A stretch of 36,014 nucleotides of DNA from Candidatus Mediterraneibacter excrementigallinarum. Its GTDB lineage: Bacteria; Bacillota; Clostridia; Lachnospirales; Lachnospiraceae. Of the stretch, positions 1 through 6,451 are shown piece after piece. The notes beneath the pieces were generated by a model. The model was not told the DNA's origin, ran no database searches, and saw only the letters and a list, made by a program, of their open reading frames with translations. A program made the translations under genes and the position numbers. The stretch spans positions 1-36,014 of the forward strand of contig DWVT01000220.1 of NCBI GenBank assembly GCA_019120075.1, given 5' to 3'. How positions within the stretch are numbered: position 1 is the stretch's first letter; each line of letters begins with the position of its first letter.

Positions 1-146
1 ACTCCGAATACAGAGCATGAAATAAAATGATTATCCGGCGGTAAGATCAGGGACAGAGGCCCTCCGCCTTAGATAAGATGATATGAGGATAACACAGGAA
101 GAGTGTGGGAGGCAAGCAACGAATCGTATCAGCCCCCAAAATGAAA

Positions 147-174
147 GACAGCGCGGTGTATTTTCCGCGCTGTC
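147..174 (-). terminator. Terminator of glgB
   Basis: Perfect 10-bp stem (GACAGCGCGG / CCGCGCTGTC) with an 8-base loop, 19 bases past the glgB stop codon on the minus strand. Read on that strand it is followed by TTTCATTTT, a broken U-tract. It fits an intrinsic terminator for glgB. Confidence 0.7.
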
Positions 175-192
175 CCGGGTTGAAAAGAAGGA

Positions 193-1998
193 TCAAATTT
201 CTTTTATCATATAGTATTCCGCTGAAAACGGAGGCAGCGTGAACTCAAATACTGATTTTCCGGAATCTGACTTATCAGGAAGGAATTTTACTTCCCCGCC
301 GCCCTTTCCGCCGTATGCAGGAAGTTCGCTGCAGAATATGCGTTCCAGTTTTACGGCACCGGGGATCTCAAGCTGATATCCGTTCTGCTCCGCCCCGGAA
401 AAGTTAAAGACAGCTACGATCCTTTCTTTTTTCCCTGCACGTTCAAAGGCATATACGCAACGCTCTTCGGAATGGCAGTCCAGCCACTGGAATCCGTCTG
501 CGTCATAGTCTTTTTCAAAGAAAGCCGGGTGTTCCAGATAGAACCGGTTCAGATCCGTCATGAACCGGTGAAAATCCTGATGAGCCGGGAAGTCCAGCAG
601 GTTCCAGTCCTGTTCTCTCTTTTCGTCCCACTCCCGGAAGTGGCCGATCTCATTTCCCATGAAGTTCAGTTTCTTGCCCGGATGAGCGTACATGTACATA
701 TAGAACGCCCGCGCCTGAGGAAATTTCATTTCATAATCGCCGAACATTTTCTGGAGGATCGTGGCTTTCCCGTGTACGACTTCGTCGTGGGAGAGGGGCA
801 GCAGGTAGTTGGAATCATAATAATATGCCATGGAGAAGGTAAGCTTGCTTCCGCATCCGCCGCGGAACAGAGGATCCGTGCGGAAGTAGTCCAGAGTGTC
901 GTTCATCCAGCCCATGTCCCACTTATAATCAAAGCCAAGTCCCCCTGTTTCAGGAGCGTCAGTGACTCCGGGGAAACTGGTGGAATCCTCTGCGGCGAGG
1001 ATGGCGGATGGATGGAGCTTTTTCAGCCCCCGGTTCATATTTTTCAGAAATTCCACTGCGTTGGAGTTGACGCCCCGTTCCGGCGTCCCCTGCCAGTAGA
1101 TCGCGCGGCTGATAGCGTCCATACGCAGACCATCCATGTGGAACTCGGTGAGCCAGTAATTGGCGGCGGACTGAAGAAAGCTACGTACTTCACCGCGGGA
1201 ATGCATGAAGTTGCAACTTCCCCACTCGCTCTGTCCCACTGCGGCATGAGGATATTCGTACAGTGCTGTCCCGTCGTAATTTGCCAGTGCGTAATAGTCC
1301 ACCGCAAAATGTACGGGGACAAAATCCAGGATGATGCCGATGTTATTCTGGTGGCAGGCGTCCACAAAGGCTTTGAGCTGATCCGCCGTGCCATAGCGGG
1401 AAGTGGGACTGAAGAATCCGGTGCCCTGATACCCCCAGGACTCATCGCTGGGATACTCGCAGAGAGGCATGATCTCCAGATAGTTGTACCCGTTTTCTTT
1501 TACATAGGGGATCAGAATATCCGCCATTTCTTCGTAGTTATACCATGCGTCCGGCTCGTCGGAAGGCTTGCGGAAGGAACCGAAGTGAATTTCGTAGATA
1601 TTCAGCGGTTCCCGGAGCCGGGCTGTGCGTTTCTTCATCCATGCCGCGTCATGAAAATGATAGGTTTCCGTATCCCGGATGATGGAGGCTGTGTTGGGCC
1701 GCAGTTCCATTCCGTATCCGTAAGGATCGCAGTGATCGATAAACTGACCGGCCTGGTCGTAGATCCGGTATTTGTACATCATGCCGGGACGGGCCTTTTC
1801 TGAGGTGAACTCCCAGAAGTTTCCGTCGTGTGCCTTCTCCATGGGACTTTCTTCCCACTCGTTGAACTCTCCGATGACGGAGATCTTCGATGCGGAGGGG
1901 GCAAAGGTGCGGAAGATCACTCCTTTATCTGTTACATGGGCGCCAAGATATTTGTAGGCGTCAAAGATCTTTCCTGTGTAGAATCCGTAAAAATCCAT
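193..1998 (-). CDS. glgB: 1,4-alpha-glucan branching enzyme, GH13
   Basis: Branching enzyme that cuts alpha-1,4 glucan chains and rejoins them through alpha-1,6 links during cytoplasmic glycogen synthesis. The 601-residue protein has an N-terminal CBM48-like beta-sandwich (about 15-110), a GH13 barrel (about 130-500) and a C-terminal beta domain. GH13 motifs are visible: DFVPVHF near 225, GLRMDAIS with the nucleophile D294, LAAEDST with the acid/base E337, and LSHDEV with D405. The long insert characteristic of branching enzymes (GTGFFSPTSRYG near 192) is present. The start is supported by GGAGGTAATT just before the ATG. No other glycogen gene is adjacent, so it is probably its own unit ending at the hairpin at 147-174. 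It is somewhat shorter than the 630-730 residues of many GlgB proteins because it lacks the extra N-terminal module. Confidence 0.93.
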   Translation of the reverse strand: MDFYGFYTGKIFDAYKYLGAHVTDKGVIFRTFAPSASKISVIGEFNEWEESPMEKAHDGNFWEFTSEKARPGMMYKYRIYDQAGQFIDHCDPYGYGMELRPNTASIIRDTETYHFHDAAWMKKRTARLREPLNIYEIHFGSFRKPSDEPDAWYNYEEMADILIPYVKENGYNYLEIMPLCEYPSDESWGYQGTGFFSPTSRYGTADQLKAFVDACHQNNIGIILDFVPVHFAVDYYALANYDGTALYEYPHAAVGQSEWGSCNFMHSRGEVRSFLQSAANYWLTEFHMDGLRMDAISRAIYWQGTPERGVNSNAVEFLKNMNRGLKKLHPSAILAAEDSTSFPGVTDAPETGGLGFDYKWDMGWMNDTLDYFRTDPLFRGGCGSKLTFSMAYYYDSNYLLPLSHDEVVHGKATILQKMFGDYEMKFPQARAFYMYMYAHPGKKLNFMGNEIGHFREWDEKREQDWNLLDFPAHQDFHRFMTDLNRFYLEHPAFFEKDYDADGFQWLDCHSEERCVYAFERAGKKERIVAVFNFSGAEQNGYQLEIPGAVKLERIFCSELPAYGGKGGGEVKFLPDKSDSGKSVFEFTLPPFSAEYYMIKEI

Positions 1999-2100
1999 AA
2001 TTACCTCCGGTTTTTTATTTTAATAGACTGTAGTTGCTTTTCACTGTATAATAAGAATAACGGGAATCCGTCCGGTCGTCCACCGACAATTCAGAGGATG

Positions 2101-2116
2101 GGTTGGAAATCCAACC
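2101..2116. promoter_or_regulatory. Palindrome between glgB and tetR
   Basis: GGTTGGAAATCCAACC has 7-bp perfect arms and is flanked about 15 bases out on either side by ACCGAC and GTCGGT, giving a nested inverted arrangement in the 205-base divergent gap. A TTGACA lies just after it at 2120-2125. It could be an operator for the adjacent TetR protein or a transcript hairpin. I cannot decide which. Confidence 0.35.
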
Positions 2117-2203
2117 ATTTTGACAGAAGCGTCGGTTAATATCGGTTGATTATGAAACGGAAGATTCCGGCCGGGAAAAAGTTCTTGAAAGCAGGAGGAA
2201 CCA

Positions 2204-2737
2204 ATGGATCTCAGGATTGAAAAAACAGAAAAGGCGATCAAGAATGCGTTTATCAAACTGCGCGCCAAGAAAACGCTGGAGAAGATTACGGTGAAAGAAC
2301 TGTGTGCGGAGGCATGTATCAATAAGTCGACATTTTATGCTCACTATGCGGATATCTATGACCTGTCCGAGTCCATAGAAAAAGAGACTGTCATGTCCAT
2401 CATAAACAGCATTGAGCATCTGAAAGACTATACATTTGAGAATTCGGACGCATTTACAAGAGCACTCTGCCTGGCCTTTCTGTCACAGATATCACTGATC
2501 AAGATACTGTTTTCCGGGAAAGAGCAGAATCATCTGGCGAACCAGCTTGATCGTGAGCTGAAGAAAGTGATCTTCCGGAAATATCCGGAGTATAAAAACG
2601 ATATCGAAAAAAATATTCTCTTGTCATACTGTATACAGGGGACCTATCATGCTTATCTGAGCAATCCGGAGGCGGATACGGAGACTTTTGTCAGGACCAT
2701 AGAGAAGATCGTGAAATGTCTGCAGCCGATGTTATAA
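2204..2737 (+). CDS. TetR/AcrR family transcriptional regulator
   Basis: DNA-binding regulator of 177 residues. The N-terminal helix-turn-helix (about 8-55) shows the TetR pattern: a lead helix TEKAIKNAFIKL, then ITVKELCAEACINKSTFYAHYADIYDL, where the STFYAHY recognition helix is diagnostic. The C-terminal part (60-177) is an all-helical ligand or dimerisation domain of the kind labelled TetR_C_7/DhaS-like in clostridia; its ligand is unknown. An AGGAGG lies 7 bases before the ATG. It is divergent from glgB and convergent with the aldo/keto reductase, so its target is not obvious from position. Autoregulation through the palindrome in the upstream gap is possible but only inferred. Confidence 0.88.
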   Translation: MDLRIEKTEKAIKNAFIKLRAKKTLEKITVKELCAEACINKSTFYAHYADIYDLSESIEKETVMSIINSIEHLKDYTFENSDAFTRALCLAFLSQISLIKILFSGKEQNHLANQLDRELKKVIFRKYPEYKNDIEKNILLSYCIQGTYHAYLSNPEADTETFVRTIEKIVKCLQPML

Positions 2738-2740
2738 AAA

Positions 2741-2788
2741 ATGGGCGTGCTGCACGAGGATTACATTATCCTCGTGCAGCACGCCCAT
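2741..2788 (-). terminator. Long perfect hairpin between tetR and the reductase
   Basis: A 21-bp perfect stem with a 6-base loop, starting 3 bases after the tetR stop codon. On the minus strand the stem is followed by a U-rich run (TTTTTATAAC), so it terminates the aldo/keto reductase transcript well. On the plus strand there is no good U-tract, although it would still end or stabilise the tetR mRNA. Confidence 0.85.
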
Positions 2789-2822
2789 CTTCGACAGACG
2801 GTATATTTGGATTTCTTTCCGC

Positions 2823-3860
2823 TCAGACCTTCTGATCCCCTGTGGACCATACATGCTTTTCGCTCGATGAGGCTGCCGTATTCTGAGCCATCACGCCCAC
2901 GAGCTTATGAGGAACATAGGGCTCTTCCAGATAAGCGATCTCATCATCGGTCAGCTCCAGATCCACCGCCTTTGCGGCGCCCTCCACATGGTGGAACTTC
3001 GTAGCGCCTACCACCGGAGAAGTGACCTTCGTCAGGAGCCATGCAAGGGAGACTTCGGTCATTGTAACTCCACGTTTTTCTGCTATTTCAGCGACCCGGT
3101 CAATGATCACCTGATCCTGGGATTCAGTATCTTCATATTTCAGTTTTGCATAGCTGTCCTCCGCCAGACGCTTCGACGTCTCGCCTCTGTGCTTGGAGAG
3201 ACGGCCCCCGGCAAGGGCGCTGTACGGAGTCAGGGCGATATTGTCCTCGCGGCAGAAGGGAACCATCTCCCGTTCTTCTTCCCGGAAGATCAGGTTGTAA
3301 TGTCCCTGGATGGAAACAAATTTGGCAAATCCCTCTTTTTCAGCAAGAGCATTTGCTTTGGCAAGCTGCCATGCGAAGCAGTTAGAGATACCGATATATC
3401 GTGTTTTCCCTGCTTTTACCATTCGGTTGAGTCCGTCCAGGATATCGTAGATCGGAGTCTGATGATCCCACATGTGATAGATGTAAAGATCGACGTGATC
3501 CATACCAAGGTTTTCCAGGCTTTTGTTCAGCATGTTTTCAATGTGCTGCTGACCTGTGACGCCTGCTTCGATCTCCTCCGGTGTGCGGGGGAGGAACTTT
3601 GTCGCAACAACCACGTCGTCCCTTTTTGCAAAATCCTTCAGGGCACGTCCCAGATACTGCTCGCTCGTTCCGCTCTGGTAGGCGATGGCCGTGTCAAAGA
3701 AAATGATGCCCAGTTCCAGACCATGTTTTATGATCTCACGGCTGTGTTCTTCATCCAGTGTCCAGGAGTGCTGGCCCCGTGCCGGATCTCCGAAGCCCAT
3801 GCATCCCATGCACACGCGGGAAACATTCAGATCAGAATTGCCTAATTTTGTATACTTCAT
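2823..3860 (-). CDS. Aldo/keto reductase
   Basis: NAD(P)H-dependent oxidoreductase of the aldo/keto reductase superfamily, 345 residues, predicted cytoplasmic TIM barrel. The catalytic tetrad can be placed at D56 (FFDTA), Y61 (AYQSG), K88 (ATKFL) and H129 (YIYHMWD). The cofactor-binding C-terminal half includes YIGISNC near 176 and TPYSALAGGRL near 230. The sequence resembles the YhdN/Tas-like branch that reduces varied aldehydes and ketones; the actual substrate cannot be inferred. AGGAGGAGA precedes the ATG. It is monocistronic, reads toward tetR and ends at the 21-bp-stem hairpin. Its upstream gap has two near-identical TTGAAAAAG(G)TCAA boxes, 20 bases apart, which may be regulatory. Confidence 0.92.
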   Translation of the reverse strand: MKYTKLGNSDLNVSRVCMGCMGFGDPARGQHSWTLDEEHSREIIKHGLELGIIFFDTAIAYQSGTSEQYLGRALKDFAKRDDVVVATKFLPRTPEEIEAGVTGQQHIENMLNKSLENLGMDHVDLYIYHMWDHQTPIYDILDGLNRMVKAGKTRYIGISNCFAWQLAKANALAEKEGFAKFVSIQGHYNLIFREEEREMVPFCREDNIALTPYSALAGGRLSKHRGETSKRLAEDSYAKLKYEDTESQDQVIIDRVAEIAEKRGVTMTEVSLAWLLTKVTSPVVGATKFHHVEGAAKAVDLELTDDEIAYLEEPYVPHKLVGVMAQNTAASSSEKHVWSTGDQKV

Positions 3861-3957
3861 AAAATATCTCCTCCTCTGTATTTTATATTGTAGAACGTCT
3901 GCCGTCCCCTGTCTAATACTTCTGGTGAATCAAAGGGGATGCCTTTGGTGCATAATG

Positions 3958-3991
3958 TTGAAAAAGTCAATATCGCCTTGAAAAAGGTCAA
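3958..3991. repeat. Two direct TTGAAAAAG(G)TCAA boxes
   Basis: TTGAAAAAGTCAA at 3958-3970 and TTGAAAAAGGTCAA at 3978-3991, one helical double-turn apart, lie in the 222-base divergent gap between the reductase and the 56-codon gene. A weaker TTTGAAAGG follows at about 4009. The spacing suits cooperative binding by a regulator. On the minus strand the same boxes give TTGACC and TTGACT, which also resemble -35 elements. Confidence 0.4.
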
Positions 3992-4082
3992 AAAATGGTC
4001 TGTTTTCTTTGAAAGGCGTGCGCTATGATATAGGCGTAACAAGGAAAGAAAGTAAACAGAGAATAAAAAGGAGAGAAAGATC

Positions 4083-4253
4083 ATGAGTACGATCGCTATC
4101 AATAGAGAAAATTATACAGTAAGAGAGGAAAACGTATCCCTGAAAGAGAGAATAAAAAATTACTTTACAGAAAATGCTGCGATAATTTCAGCGGGACTTC
4201 TTTCTTTAAACGGCAATGCCAATGCTTACCAGATGTACAGACTGCTGAAATAA
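4083..4253 (+). CDS. Small protein of 56 residues, unknown
   Basis: Short open reading frame with a clear ribosome binding site (AAAAGGAGAG, about 9 bases before the ATG) and its own terminator at 4304-4351. The product has a charged N-terminal half rich in Glu, Arg and Lys (residues 8-26) and then an uncharged stretch NAAIISAGLLSLNGNANAY (31-49) ending in MYRLLK. That could form an amphipathic or short membrane-associated helix. There is no Cys, no double-glycine leader and no lipobox. I do not recognise a family. The gene stands alone between the reductase and a broken oxidoreductase. Support rests on the start signals, the terminator and the absence of any competing frame. Confidence 0.6.
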   Translation: MSTIAINRENYTVREENVSLKERIKNYFTENAAIISAGLLSLNGNANAYQMYRLLK

Positions 4254-4303
4254 TGATCAGAGGTACAGCACAGGATGAAAAAACTGAATAACAGATCAAA
4301 GGT

Positions 4304-4351
4304 AAAGAACCGGAAGATGTTTTGGTAAAATGAAACATTTTCCGGTTCTTT
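4304..4351 (+). terminator. Terminator after the 56-codon gene
   Basis: Stem of about 18 bp with one mismatch (AAAGAACCGGAAGATGTTT pairing with AAACATTTTCCGGTTCTTT) around a 9-base loop, ending in a short U-run. It is nearly symmetric, so it could act in both directions. The ATG at 4330, which opens the longer reading frame of the next gene, falls in its loop region and is therefore not a credible start. Confidence 0.75.
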
Positions 4352-4446
4352 GTTTGATAGGAAACTTTGTTCCCTATCAAACAAAACGCTCCGCGGGATG
4401 CGCACTCGCGCGAAGTGGAAATTTGTCGCTAAAGCGACCGCGCTCG
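4352..4446 (+). repeat. Structured GC-rich intergenic element
   Basis: About 95 bases made of consecutive small hairpins: GTTTGATAGG / CCTATCAAAC at 4352-4382, then a CG-rich middle with alternating CGCG-type words, then GTCGCT AA AGCGAC at 4425-4438. It ends exactly where homology to the Gfo/Idh/MocA family begins. It looks like a dispersed palindromic intergenic element of clostridial genomes, but only one copy occurs here, so repeat status is inferred from structure. Confidence 0.45.
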
Positions 4447-5394
4447 ATGAATGATCCGGAGATCCGGCTCATTGTCAATCTGACGCCTGCCCATGTCCAC
4501 TACAGTGTGATCAGGAAAGCACTGGAACATGGAAAACATGTCTATACAGAGAAGACACTGACAGACGAGCTGGAAAAGTCAGAGGAACTGGTCCGGCTTG
4601 CCCGTGAGAAAGGACTTTATCTGGCATCGGCCCCGGATACCTTTATGGGGGCGGCGCTGCAGACTGCAAGAGATGCCATTGACAGAGGAATGCTGGGCGA
4701 GATCCATTCCTTTGCTGTCTCCGCAAACAGGAACAATGATATTCTGCTCTGTATTGCTGATTTTCTCCGGCAGCCGGGCGGCGGCATTGTCTGTGATTAT
4801 GGCGTGTACTATGTTACCGCGCTTGTGAGTCTTCTGGGACCGGCAGCGAGAGTAGGGAGTATTGTGGGCCATCCCTATCCTGTACACAGGAATATCGTGC
4901 CGGGGACTCCTCTGTACGGGCAGGTGATGGATACGCCCAATGAAAGCCAGGTCAATGCAGTGATACAGCTGGAGAGCGGCGTAACAGGAACATTCCATAT
5001 TGATGCGGATTCCGTGACAGAAGATCAGGCTTATTTTACGATCTACGGGACAAAGGGGATTCTGTTCCTGACAGATCCGAACCAGTTCGGCGGGGAAGTC
5101 CGTTTCCTTCCGAACACGATGGATCCCCGCGAGAAACAGGAACCCTGTGTGCTGCCCGCCGTCAATGAGTACAGTGATAATTGCAGAGGAATCGGGCCTG
5201 CCGATCTTGCGGATACGATTCTGAACAGCACACCTCTCCGGCCTTCCGGTGAGATGGCATATCATGTCCATGAGATTCTGAACGCTATGCTGGCAGGCGG
5301 AGGATTGGGAGCATTTACGGATATTAGATCTTCCTGTGAGAGACCGGAACCGTTTCGGGCAGAAGAGGGACAGATTCGAAAAGAGATCCTGTGA
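4447..5394 (+). pseudogene. 5'-truncated Gfo/Idh/MocA oxidoreductase
   Basis: Remnant of an NAD(P)-dependent sugar or inositol dehydrogenase-like protein. Homology starts abruptly at DPEIRLIVNLTPAHVHYSVIRKALEHGKHVYTEKTL, which in intact members lies about 65-75 residues into the protein, after the Rossmann strand and its GxGxxG motif. That N-terminal part is missing; no such motif occurs in the preceding frame. The EK of the YTEK motif and the C-terminal alpha/beta domain, with a WEP-like YGVYYVTALVSLLG segment, are present through to the natural end. The frame is open further back to 4330, but that part reads through a terminator and a hairpin element and has no family similarity. The ATG at 4447 has no ribosome binding site. 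It is probably non-functional as a dehydrogenase. Confidence 0.8.
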
Positions 5395-5414
5395 GAATCC
5401 GAAAGGGTGAGAAA

Positions 5415-5488
5415 TCCGGGCAGCACAGCGGCAGGTGAAGATAATCCTGCCGAGGGCTGCCCGGACTTTGGCTCGTCGCCGTTGCAAA
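5415..5488 (+). repeat. Nested hairpin plus 28-base motif, copy 1
   Basis: TCCGGGCAGC / GCTGCCCGGA (5415-5465) encloses a second stem CGGCAGG / CCTGCCG. It runs into a 28-base motif at 5461-5488 that recurs at 13950-13977 with 23 of 28 identical bases. Both copies sit directly before an intrinsic terminator and after a plus-strand gene. Confidence 0.5.
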
Positions 5489-5527
5489 AAGTACTGTGCT
5501 GCAGAGAAGAGCACAGTACTTTTTTAT
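5486..5527. terminator. Bidirectional terminator
   Basis: AAAAAGTACTGTGCT pairs with AGCACAGTACTTTTT, a strong stem flanked by A-run and U-run. It serves the plus-strand oxidoreductase remnant and, on the other strand, the YczE/YitT-type gene that ends at 5544. Confidence 0.85.
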
Positions 5528-5543
5528 TTTATATATCTTGTTA

Positions 5544-6212
5544 TCATGCTGCGGCGGCGCGGGAAAGAAGAAATCCTCTCGTAAAAAAGCGGGAAAGAAG
5601 ATTTGTGATCGTTCCTGTACAGACTGCCGCGATCACGGTTCCGATACCCACAACGGAAATATTTCCAAGGCAGATGATCGATACAATCCCGGAGATAATG
5701 GTGATACTGATCTCCGTATAAACCCGGATCGTTCCGAAGGGTTTCCCGGTCTTTTGGGAAAGACTTGCCACAAAGCCCTCCATTGGCAGCACTGCAAATC
5801 CGGAATTTACTGTGAATGAGATGCCTGTGGCGAGCACGGCGCAGGCAGCAAAACTTAAGACCACTCTGGCGATCATGGTGTCTGCTGTGATAAAGCGGAG
5901 CGGGCCTGCTGTCCACTGGATAAACAGCGAGTACAGGAAAGTAAGGGCAAGCTGTACAGCCTGCTTTTTCTCGACCTTCTTTACTACTGCAATCTCGCAG
6001 AGGAGCAGGAACGAGTTTACGAGAAAATTGAAAACTGCATAGCTGTGGGCGGGAAAGATTTCTGAAAGAGCAAGTGCGATCGTACAGCTTGGCGCGACCC
6101 CGAGTGCGGCTTTCAGGAACAGGTTAGAACCCACGGACATGATAAGCAGTCCGGTGATATAGCAGAACATCCTTTCATAAAATGATTTATTTAATTTCGT
6201 GATTGTTTTCAT
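5544..6212 (-). CDS. YczE/YitT-type integral membrane protein
   Basis: Predicted polytopic membrane protein of 222 residues with about five to six hydrophobic segments, including FCYITGLLIMSVGSNLFL near the start, LALTFLYSLFIQW, VVLSFAACAVLATGISF and ITIISGIVSIICLGN. The GSNLFLKAALGVAPSCTIALAL and NSGFAVLPMEGFVASLSQKTGKPFGTIRVYTEI segments match the YczE/YyaS/YitT family, where small-residue-rich loops repeat in each half. The function of this family is not established; small-molecule transport is suspected. I chose the ATG at 6212 rather than the upstream one at 6242 because AAGGGGG lies about 9 bases before it. It is monocistronic, with the bidirectional terminator at 5486-5527 just past its stop. 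Confidence 0.8.
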   Translation of the reverse strand: MKTITKLNKSFYERMFCYITGLLIMSVGSNLFLKAALGVAPSCTIALALSEIFPAHSYAVFNFLVNSFLLLCEIAVVKKVEKKQAVQLALTFLYSLFIQWTAGPLRFITADTMIARVVLSFAACAVLATGISFTVNSGFAVLPMEGFVASLSQKTGKPFGTIRVYTEISITIISGIVSIICLGNISVVGIGTVIAAVCTGTITNLLSRFFTRGFLLSRAAAA

Positions 6213-6392
6213 AATGAAGAACCCCCTTGATTCGGTTCTCATTATAGTGAGCGGAAGTTACAGAGTCAATTCCACTTCGGATGTAATATATTCCTGGATG
6301 GAATAGATAAAAACTATTTCAATGTGGTCGAGGTACATTCCAGACAGGGTTCCATTTCTGTCGGTGGCGGTTTCGCATTTTCTGTGATAAAA

Positions 6393-6421
6393 TTGGAACT
6401 GGAATTTTTGATAAATACAAT
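6393..6421 (+). promoter_or_regulatory. Promoter of the PHP-UvrD gene
   Basis: TTGGAA, a 17-base spacer and TACAAT, ending 30 bases before the ATG at 6452. Good spacing and position; no operator is visible. Confidence 0.5.
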
Positions 6422-6451
6422 ACATCAGGATAAGGTACAGAGGTGATTTCA

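Noticed and set aside
1-146. Possible RNA gene or end of an upstream gene at the left edge
   Set aside because: No tRNA-like fold, no riboswitch core and no credible reading frame could be found in these bases.
472-1803. 443-codon open frame on the plus strand opposite glgB
   Set aside because: It is antisense to a fully motif-supported GH13 gene, has no ribosome binding site and no recognisable domain. It is a codon-bias shadow.
4330-4446. N-terminal 39 codons in frame with the oxidoreductase
   Set aside because: They read through a terminator stem and a hairpin element, start in the terminator loop without a ribosome binding site, and show no Rossmann features.
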